Shown: positions 57,511 to 64,000 of the stretch, piece after piece
Numbering within the stretch: the stretch's first letter is position 1
How the letters are laid out: each line of letters starts with the position of its first letter
Source: PFJX01 sp963713085
Lineage (GTDB): Bacteria > Pseudomonadota > Gammaproteobacteria > Burkholderiales > Thiobacillaceae
Length of the DNA stretch: 64,000 bases
NCBI GenBank assembly: GCA_963713085.1
Contig: CAVQKQ010000019.1
Coordinates: forward strand, 62,001 to 126,000
Direction of reading: 5' to 3'
Translations under genes and position numbers: made by a program
The notes under the pieces: generated by a model
Databases searched by the model: none
Told to the model about the DNA's origin: nothing
What the model saw: only the letters and a program-made list of their open reading frames with translations

Positions 57511-59859
57511 ATGCCGCTAATCGAAATCGACGGCCAGCAGATCGAAGTCGCCCCCGGTTCGACCGTGATGGATGCCGCCAACCAGTTGGGCATCTACATC
57601 CCCCATTTCTGCTACCACAAGAAGCTGTCCATCGCCGCCAACTGCCGCATGTGCCTGGTGGACATCGAAAAGGCCCCCAAGGCAGTGCCGGCCTGCGCCA
57701 CCCCGGTCACCGACGGGATGAAGGTGCAGACCCATTCTCCCAAGGCCGTCGCCGCGCAGAAGGGGGTGATGGAGTTCCTGCTCATCAACCACCCCCTGGA
57801 CTGCCCCATCTGCGACCAGGGCGGCGAATGCCAGCTCCAGGACATCGCCGTGGGCTACGGCGGTTCCGCCTCGCGCTACGACGAGGCCAAGCGGGTGGTG
57901 CGGGAGAAGGAACTGGGGCCCCTGATCGCCACCGACATGACCCGCTGCATCCACTGCAGTCGCTGCGTGCGCTTCGGCCAGGAGATCGCCGGCCTCATGG
58001 AACTGGGCATGCCCGGGCGGGGCGAGCACACCGAGGTGATGACCTTCTTGGAGGCCCAGGTCACCCACGAATTGTCAGGCAACGTCATCGAGTTGTGCCC
58101 GGTGGGCGCGTTGACCTCCAAGCCGTTCCGCTATTCCGCCCGTACCTGGGAGTTGTCCCGGCGCAAGTCGGTGAGCCCCCACGACGGCCTCGGCGCCAAT
58201 CTGCAGCTGCACATCAAGGACGGCAGGGTCTACCGGGCCGTGCCCCTGGAAAACGAGGCGGTGAACGAGTGCTGGATCGCCGACCGGGACCGCTACAGCT
58301 ATGCCGCCCTGAATTCCGACCAGCGCCTGACCCGGCCCATGATCCGCAACGGCGGACAGTGGCAAGAGGCGAGTTGGCAGGATGCCCTGGAACAGGTGGC
58401 CGCCCGTCTTGCCCAGGTCCACGGGGCCAAAGGCGGCGCCGCCATCGGCGGCCTGGCCAGCCCCCACCAGACCGTGGAAGAGCTGTACCTGTTCACCAAG
58501 CTGCTGCGCGGCCTGGGCAGCGAGAACATCGACCACCGCCTGGCCCGGGGCGATACCGGAGCGGGTGGCGGCGCCCGGCACGGAGTCCAGTGGCTGGGCA
58601 TGCCCGTGGCGGAACTGAATAATCTGGAGCGCGTGCTGCTGGTGGGGTCCACCCTGCGCAAGGAGCAACCCCTCATCGCCCAGCGCCTGCGCCAGGCGGT
58701 GAAGCGCGGTGCCCAGCTCAACGTGGTGCACGGCGCCGACGACAACCTGCTGTGCAAGATCAACGCCAGGCTGATTGCCAAGCCCGCCGCCTGGACCGAC
58801 GCCCTGGCCCGCATCGCCAAGGCCGTTGGGGAAGCGGGCGGCAGCCTGCCGGCCGGGCTTGCCGGCCAGCAGATCGCTTCCGTGGCCGTGGACAATGCCG
58901 CCCGCGCCATCGCCGCCAGCCTGATGTCGGGTGGGCGCAAGGCCGTCCTCTTGGGAGCGCTGGCCCAGAACCATCCCGCCGCCGACCGGATCCACGCCCT
59001 CGCCGGGGCCATCGCCCAGGCCACCGGTGCCAGCTTCGGCTTCCTGTCGACGGCGGCCAATTCCGTGGGCGCCCAGTTGGTCGGCGCGCTGCCCGGCCCG
59101 GACGGCCTGGGGGCCGCCGCCATGCTGGCCCAGCCTCGCTCCGCCTATGTGCTCATGGGGATGGAGCCGGCCCTGGATGCCTTCGACGCCGCCCAGGCCA
59201 CCGCCGCCCTCAAGTCCGCCGAGTTCGTGGTGGCCCTCACCGCCTTCAGGAGCGAGGCCCTGGCCGATGCCCACGTGCTGCTGCCCATCGCCCCCTTCAG
59301 CGAGACCGCCGGCAGCTTCGTCAGCATGGAAGGCCGGCTGCAAAGCTTCCACGGTGCCGTCAAGCCCATGGGCGAGGCGCGCCCGGCATGGAAGGTGCTG
59401 CGGGTGCTGGGCAACCTGCTGAGCCTGAACGGTTTCGATTACGACTCCGCCGAGGCCGTGCGCGACGATGCCCTGCCCCAGGGCCAGGACCACATCCCGG
59501 CCCATCTGGACAACGCCATCGGCGAGGTTGGCCTGGCCGGCCTGGCCGCCACGGACACCACCGAGCGCCTGGGCGAGACTCCCATCTATCAGCTCGATCC
59601 TTTGACCCGTCGCGCCCATCCCCTCCAGGCCACGGCGGATGCCGACGTCGCCGCTATCTGGATGAACGGTGAACTGCTTGCCAGCCTGGGCCTCGTCGAA
59701 GGCGCTCCGGCCAAGGTCCGGCAGAACGGCGGCGAAGCCGTGCTGCCGGCCCGCCGCGACGATCGCCTGGCCTCGGGCGTGGTGCGGGTGGCCGCCGCCA
59801 TCGCCCAGACCGCCGGCCTGGGCGCCCGCATCGGCAACATCAGCGTGGAGAAGGCCTGA
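57511..59859 (+). CDS. nuoG: NADH-quinone oxidoreductase subunit G
   Basis: 782 residues. N-terminal ferredoxin domain with [2Fe-2S] Cys (FCYHKK, NCRMC), then HPLDCPICDQGGECQLQD and CIHCSRCVRF for the [4Fe-4S] clusters, followed by a molybdopterin-oxidoreductase-like domain. Full length for betaproteobacteria, shorter than E. coli NuoG. Confidence 0.96.
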   Translation: MPLIEIDGQQIEVAPGSTVMDAANQLGIYIPHFCYHKKLSIAANCRMCLVDIEKAPKAVPACATPVTDGMKVQTHSPKAVAAQKGVMEFLLINHPLDCPICDQGGECQLQDIAVGYGGSASRYDEAKRVVREKELGPLIATDMTRCIHCSRCVRFGQEIAGLMELGMPGRGEHTEVMTFLEAQVTHELSGNVIELCPVGALTSKPFRYSARTWELSRRKSVSPHDGLGANLQLHIKDGRVYRAVPLENEAVNECWIADRDRYSYAALNSDQRLTRPMIRNGGQWQEASWQDALEQVAARLAQVHGAKGGAAIGGLASPHQTVEELYLFTKLLRGLGSENIDHRLARGDTGAGGGARHGVQWLGMPVAELNNLERVLLVGSTLRKEQPLIAQRLRQAVKRGAQLNVVHGADDNLLCKINARLIAKPAAWTDALARIAKAVGEAGGSLPAGLAGQQIASVAVDNAARAIAASLMSGGRKAVLLGALAQNHPAADRIHALAGAIAQATGASFGFLSTAANSVGAQLVGALPGPDGLGAAAMLAQPRSAYVLMGMEPALDAFDAAQATAALKSAEFVVALTAFRSEALADAHVLLPIAPFSETAGSFVSMEGRLQSFHGAVKPMGEARPAWKVLRVLGNLLSLNGFDYDSAEAVRDDALPQGQDHIPAHLDNAIGEVGLAGLAATDTTERLGETPIYQLDPLTRRAHPLQATADADVAAIWMNGELLASLGLVEGAPAKVRQNGGEAVLPARRDDRLASGVVRVAAAIAQTAGLGARIGNISVEKA

Positions 59860-59860
59860 C

Positions 59861-60919
59861 ATGAATGCCATCCTGACTCCCCTGGCCCAACTGCTGGGTC
59901 CCGCCTGGCTCCCCCTCTGGACCCTGGTCAAGATCGTCGCCATCGTCCTGCCCCTGATGGTGTGCGTGGCCTATCTGACCTATGCCGAGCGCAAGATCAT
60001 CGGCTGGATGCAGGTGCGCATCGGCCCCAACCGGGTGGGCTACTTCGGCCTGCTGCAGCCCATCGCCGACGCGGTGAAGCTGCTGATGAAGGAAATCATC
60101 ATCCCCAGCGGCGCCAACAAGGGCCTGTTCTTCCTCGGCCCGGTGCTGGTCATCGCCCCCGCCCTGGCGGCCTGGGCCGTGTTCCCCTTCACCGACCACC
60201 TGGTGCTGGCCAACCTGAATGCCGGCCTGCTTTACATCATGGCCATCACCTCCATGGGCGTGTATGGCGTGGTGGTGGCGGGCTGGGCCTCCAACTCCAA
60301 ATACGCCTTCCTGGGCGCCATGCGCTCCTCGGCCCAGATCGTGTCCTACGAGATCGCCATGGGTTTCGCCCTGGTCGGGGTGCTGATGGCCGCCCAGAGC
60401 CTGAACCTGGTCGACATCGTCCAGGGCCAGGCCGGCGGCTTCTGGCACTGGTACTTCCTGCCCCTGTTCCCCCTGTTCATCGTCTATCTGATCTCCGGCG
60501 TGGCAGAGACCAACCGGGCACCCTTCGATGTGGCGGAAGGGGAGTCCGAGATCGTCGCCGGTTTCCACGTGGAATACGCCGGCATGGCCTTCGCCGTGTT
60601 CTTCCTGGCGGAATACGCCAACATGATCCTGATCGCCGGCCTCACCAGCGTCATGTTCCTGGGCGGCTGGCTGTCGCCATTCCCGTTCCTCGCCAACATC
60701 CCATTGGTCGGATGGCTCTTCCAGGACGGCTTCATCTGGATCGCCGCGAAGATGTGCTTCGTGCTGTTCCTGTTCCTGTGGTTCCGCGCCACCTTCCCGC
60801 GCTATCGCTACGACCAGATCATGCGCCTGGGCTGGAAGGTGTTCATCCCCGTGACCCTGGTCTGGATCCTGGTGGTGGGCGCGGCCATGCAGACGCCTTA
60901 CGGCTACCTGTTCCACTGA
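59861..60919 (+). CDS. nuoH: NADH-quinone oxidoreductase subunit H
   Basis: 352 residues, eight membrane spans. ATG at 59861, two bases after the nuoG stop. Motifs: YAERKIIGWMQVRIGPNRVG, QPIADAVKLLMKE and ETNRAPFDVAEGESEIVAG. Couples the quinone site to ion pumping; homologue of the HyfC-like protein at 11.1 kb. Confidence 0.96.
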   Translation: MNAILTPLAQLLGPAWLPLWTLVKIVAIVLPLMVCVAYLTYAERKIIGWMQVRIGPNRVGYFGLLQPIADAVKLLMKEIIIPSGANKGLFFLGPVLVIAPALAAWAVFPFTDHLVLANLNAGLLYIMAITSMGVYGVVVAGWASNSKYAFLGAMRSSAQIVSYEIAMGFALVGVLMAAQSLNLVDIVQGQAGGFWHWYFLPLFPLFIVYLISGVAETNRAPFDVAEGESEIVAGFHVEYAGMAFAVFFLAEYANMILIAGLTSVMFLGGWLSPFPFLANIPLVGWLFQDGFIWIAAKMCFVLFLFLWFRATFPRYRYDQIMRLGWKVFIPVTLVWILVVGAAMQTPYGYLFH

Positions 60920-60929
60920 GGAGAGGACG

Positions 60930-61421
60930 ATGCTGAGACAGATCAAGTCCTTCTTCGAGACCTTCCTGCTCACCGAGCTGGTGCGCGGCATGGCCCTCAC
61001 AGGCCGGCACCTGTTCGCGCGCAAGATCACGGTGCAGTTCCCGGAAGAGAAGACGCCCCAGTCCCCGCGTTTCCGCGGACTTCACGCCCAGCGCCGCTAT
61101 CCCAACGGCGAGGAGCGCTGCATCGCCTGCAAGCTTTGCGAGGCGGTCTGTCCGGCACTGGCCATCACCATCGAGTCGGAGCAGCGCGAAGACGGTACCC
61201 GACGCACCACCCGCTACGACATCGACCTGACCAAGTGCATCTTCTGCGGCTTCTGCGAGGAGGCCTGCCCGGTGGATGCCATCGTCGAGACCCGCATCCT
61301 GGAATACCACGGCGAAAAGCGCGGCGATCTCTATTACACCAAGGAGATGCTGTTGGCCGTGGGTGACAAGTACGAACAACAGATCGCCCGGGATCGGGCC
61401 GACGACGCCCGCTACCGCTGA
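60930..61421 (+). CDS. nuoI: NADH-quinone oxidoreductase subunit I
   Basis: 163 residues. Two [4Fe-4S] ferredoxin motifs, CIACKLCEAVCP and CIFCGFCEEACPVDAI. No counterpart of this polyferredoxin exists in the hyf-like operon. Confidence 0.97.
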   Translation: MLRQIKSFFETFLLTELVRGMALTGRHLFARKITVQFPEEKTPQSPRFRGLHAQRRYPNGEERCIACKLCEAVCPALAITIESEQREDGTRRTTRYDIDLTKCIFCGFCEEACPVDAIVETRILEYHGEKRGDLYYTKEMLLAVGDKYEQQIARDRADDARYR

Positions 61422-61431
61422 CGGAATGGTC

Positions 61432-62049
61432 ATGGACTTTCAAAGCCTGGTTTTCTACTCCCTCTCCGCCATCCTGCTGCTGGCCGCGGTGCGCGTGGTC
61501 ATCGCCCGCAACCCGGTGCACTCGGCCCTGGCCCTGGTGCTGGCCTTCTTCAGCGCCGCCGGCCTGTGGGTGCTGCTGGAGGCGGAGTTCCTGGCCATCA
61601 CCCTGGTGCTGGTCTACATCGGCGCGGTGATGGTGCTGTTCCTGTTCGTGGTGATGATGCTGGATATCAACCTGGAGGAACTGCGCAAGGGCTTCTGGGG
61701 CTACCTGCCGGCCGGGGCCCTGGTGGCCGGCCTGATGGTGGCGGAGATGGTCATGGTGCTGGGCGGCAAGGATCTCGGCCTGGGCGCGCCCATCCCCCAT
61801 CCGGCCGACTATAGCAACACCAAGGAACTGGGCCGACTGCTCTATACCGATTACGTCTATCCGTTCGAACTGGCCGCCGTGCTGCTGGTGGTGGCCATGG
61901 TGGCGGCCATCGCCCTGACCCACCGCAAGCGCGTGGGCACCAAGCAGCAGAACCCCGCCATGCAGGTCAAGGTCAAGCGCGCCGACCGCATCCGCATGGT
62001 CAACCTGAAGTCCCAGCACCCCGAAGCGCCCAAGGACGAAGACCAATGA
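61432..62049 (+). CDS. nuoJ: NADH-quinone oxidoreductase subunit J
   Basis: 205 residues, five membrane spans. Start at 61432 chosen; 61426 would add two residues. Motif: ITLVLVYIGAVMVLFLFVVM. Basic C-terminal tail. The stop overlaps nuoK (ATGA). Confidence 0.94.
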   Translation: MDFQSLVFYSLSAILLLAAVRVVIARNPVHSALALVLAFFSAAGLWVLLEAEFLAITLVLVYIGAVMVLFLFVVMMLDINLEELRKGFWGYLPAGALVAGLMVAEMVMVLGGKDLGLGAPIPHPADYSNTKELGRLLYTDYVYPFELAAVLLVVAMVAAIALTHRKRVGTKQQNPAMQVKVKRADRIRMVNLKSQHPEAPKDEDQ

Positions 62050-62351
62050 TCGGCCTGAACCACTACCTCATCCTCGGCGCCATCCTGTTCGCCATCAGCG
62101 TGGTGGGCATCTTCCTGAACCGCAAGAACGTGATCATCCTGCTGATGGCCATCGAACTGATGCTGTTGGCCGTGAACATGAACTTCGTGGCCTTCTCCCG
62201 CTACCTCAACGACATGTCCGGACAGGTCTTCGTGTTCTTCATCCTCACCGTGGCCGCGGCCGAATCCGCCATCGGCCTGGCCATCCTGGTGGTGCTGTTC
62301 CGCAGCCTGCACACCATCAACGTGGATGACCTCGACCGGTTGAAGGGCTAG
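62046..62351 (+). CDS. nuoK: NADH-quinone oxidoreductase subunit K
   Basis: 101 residues, three membrane spans with the buried Glu residues of the ion path in LLMAIELMLLAVNMNFVAF and AAAESAIGLAILV. Confidence 0.96.
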   Translation: MIGLNHYLILGAILFAISVVGIFLNRKNVIILLMAIELMLLAVNMNFVAFSRYLNDMSGQVFVFFILTVAAAESAIGLAILVVLFRSLHTINVDDLDRLKG

Positions 62352-62353
62352 CC

Positions 62354-64000
62354 ATGACCATGCAAAGCCTCTATCTCACCGTGCCCCTGGCCCCCCTGGC
62401 GGGCGCCCTGGTGGCCGGCCTGTTCGGCAAGAGCATCGGCCGCACCGCCTCCCACGTTGTCGCCATCCTGGGGGTGGCCATCGCCCTCCTGGCCTCGCTC
62501 CTGATCTTCCAGGACGTGCAGGCCGGCAACACCTACAACGGCACGGTCTACACCTGGCTCACCTCAGGCAGCCTGTCCCTGGAGGTGGGCTTCCTGATCG
62601 ACCGCCTCACCGCCCTGATGATGCTGGTGGTGACCTTCGTCTCCCTCTGCGTGCACATCTACACCATCGGCTACATGCGCGACGATCCCGGCTATCAGCG
62701 CTTCTTCAGCTACATCGCCCTGTTTACCTTCTCCATGCTGATGCTGGTGATGAGCAACAACTTCCTCCAGCTGTTCTTCGGCTGGGAGGCGGTGGGCCTG
62801 GTGTCCTACCTGCTGATCGGCTTCTGGTACACCCGGGAGTCCGCCATCTACGCCAACCTCAAGGCTTTCCTGGTGAACCGGGTGGGCGATTTCGGGTTCC
62901 TGCTGGGCATCGGCCTGGTGCTGGCCTACACCGGCAGCCTGGACTACCAGCAGGTGTTCCAGCTGGCGCCCCACCTGGCCAACCACACCATCACCCTGAT
63001 CGAGGGCCATCCCTGGAGCCTGATGGCGGTGATCTGCATCCTGCTGTTCATTGGCGCCATGGGCAAGTCGGCCCAGTTCCCGCTGCATGTGTGGCTGCCG
63101 GATTCCATGGAAGGCCCCACCCCGATCTCCGCCCTGATCCACGCCGCGACCATGGTGACCGCCGGCATCTTCATGGTGGCGCGCATGTCGCCCCTGTTCG
63201 AGCTCTCCGACACGGCCCTGTCCTTCGTCATGGTGATCGGTGCCATCACCGCCCTGTTCATGGGCTTCCTGGGCATGATCCAGAACGACATCAAGCGGGT
63301 GATCGCCTATTCCACCCTGTCCCAGCTGGGCTACATGACCGTGGCCCTGGGGGCTTCCGCCTATTCGGTGGCCATCTTCCATTTGATGACCCACGCCTTC
63401 TTCAAGGCCCTGCTGTTCCTGGCCGCAGGCTCGGTGATCATCGGCATGCACCACGACCAGGATATCCGCAACATGGGCGGCCTGCGCAAGTACATGCCCA
63501 TCACCTGGATCACATTCCTGGTCGGCTCCCTGGCCCTGATCGGCACGCCCTTCTTCTCCGGCTTCTACTCCAAGGACTCCATCATCGAGGCGGTCCACGC
63601 CTCCCACCTGCCCGGCGCCCAAATCGCCTGGCTGGCGGTCACCGCCGGGGTGTTCGTCACCGCCTTCTACACCTTCCGCATGTACTTCCTGGTGTTCCAC
63701 GGCAAGGAGCGTTTCCGCAACGCCCATGACCCCCATGGCCATGCCGCCGAGGACGGCCACCAGGGCCATCACCACGCGCCCAAGGAGTCGCCCTGGGTGG
63801 TGTGGCTACCGCTGGTCCTGCTGGCCATCCCTTCGGTGGTGATCGGCTACATGACCATCGAGCCCCTGCTGTACGGCGGCTGGTTCGGCCATGCCATCAG
63901 CGTCGACGCCGTGGCCCATCCGGCCATGGAAGAGCTGACCGGCGAGTTCCACGGCGCCGTCGCCATGGGCCTCCATGCCCTGGCCTCCGCGCCGTTCTGG
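62354..64000 (+). CDS. nuoL: NADH-quinone oxidoreductase subunit L, cut by window end
   Basis: 549 residues visible; the gene continues beyond 64000. Antiporter-like proton-pumping subunit: FFGWEAVGLVSYLLIGFW (Glu), MGKSAQFPLHVWLPDSMEGP (Lys) and LMTHAFFKALLFLAAG. A His-rich loop (around 63720-63780) is a normal NuoL feature. Homologue of the HyfB-like protein at 9.0 kb. Confidence 0.96.
   Translation, partial: MTMQSLYLTVPLAPLAGALVAGLFGKSIGRTASHVVAILGVAIALLASLLIFQDVQAGNTYNGTVYTWLTSGSLSLEVGFLIDRLTALMMLVVTFVSLCVHIYTIGYMRDDPGYQRFFSYIALFTFSMLMLVMSNNFLQLFFGWEAVGLVSYLLIGFWYTRESAIYANLKAFLVNRVGDFGFLLGIGLVLAYTGSLDYQQVFQLAPHLANHTITLIEGHPWSLMAVICILLFIGAMGKSAQFPLHVWLPDSMEGPTPISALIHAATMVTAGIFMVARMSPLFELSDTALSFVMVIGAITALFMGFLGMIQNDIKRVIAYSTLSQLGYMTVALGASAYSVAIFHLMTHAFFKALLFLAAGSVIIGMHHDQDIRNMGGLRKYMPITWITFLVGSLALIGTPFFSGFYSKDSIIEAVHASHLPGAQIAWLAVTAGVFVTAFYTFRMYFLVFHGKERFRNAHDPHGHAAEDGHQGHHHAPKESPWVVWLPLVLLAIPSVVIGYMTIEPLLYGGWFGHAISVDAVAHPAMEELTGEFHGAVAMGLHALASAPFW

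Overview
This window is a piece of a betaproteobacterial chromosome. The 16S rRNA and the gene orders carA-carB-greA-yhbY-rlmE-ftsH-folP-glmM, glyA-nrdR-ribD and secG-tRNA-Leu-nuoA... are typical of that class, probably near Rhodocyclales/Nitrosomonadales (inferred from gene order and memory of the family, not from a search). The left end points to sulfur chemolithotrophy with inorganic-carbon acquisition: a Tat-exported FccB-type sulfide dehydrogenase flavoprotein, a SulP anion transporter and a Cam/CcmM-like gamma carbonic anhydrase.

Layout. 1-6.1 kb: end of a Tat-secreted protein gene and fccB (minus strand), an OmpR-type two-component system translationally coupled to a DedA protein (plus), and a convergent HtrA/DegP protease. 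6.3-16.4 kb: sulP (broken by a G8-tract frameshift), gamma carbonic anhydrase, a small ribbon-helix-helix regulator, and a six-gene operon for a hydrogenase-4-like, complex-I-related membrane complex (hyfBCEFGI-like). Its large subunit has lost all four nickel-ligand cysteines while the small subunit keeps its [4Fe-4S] ligands. 16.5-19.1 kb: a convergent pair of CZB-GGDEF proteins, one with an intact GGEEF site and one degenerate, plus an unrecognised gene and a probable DUF486 remnant. 19.4-29.6 kb: housekeeping run glyA-nrdR-ribD, slyD-like, methyltransferase, ribE-ribBX-ribH-nusB-thiL-pgpA-pncC-recA-recX. 29.6-30.8 kb: iron-type alcohol dehydrogenase (minus).

30.9-36.6 kb: an rRNA operon that begins, unusually, with the initiator tRNA, followed by boxA, 16S, tRNA-Ile, tRNA-Ala, 23S and 5S and a strong terminator. 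The 23S gene carries an intervening sequence of about 169 nt in helix 45, and the tRNA-Ile/tRNA-Ala spacer holds a foldable insertion-like segment. 36.6-47.2 kb: carAB, greA, a DUF4149 membrane protein, yhbY, rlmE, ftsH, folP, glmM. 47.2-51.1 kb: pstSCAB phosphate transporter. 51.3-52.9 kb: a small conserved-looking unknown, tpiA, secG, tRNA-Leu(GAG). 53.0-64.0 kb: respiratory complex I operon nuoA to nuoL, cut by the window end inside nuoL.

How it fits together. The most interesting block is 6.3-16.4 kb. Bicarbonate/anion transport, CO2/bicarbonate interconversion and a proton-pumping-type membrane complex without a NiFe site sit side by side, with a repressor-like gene facing a promoter that overlaps a perfect inverted repeat. 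I infer an energised inorganic-carbon uptake or hydration system built on an Ehr-type (energy-converting hydrogenase-related) complex. The physical linkage and the missing ligands are visible in the sequence; the function is inference.
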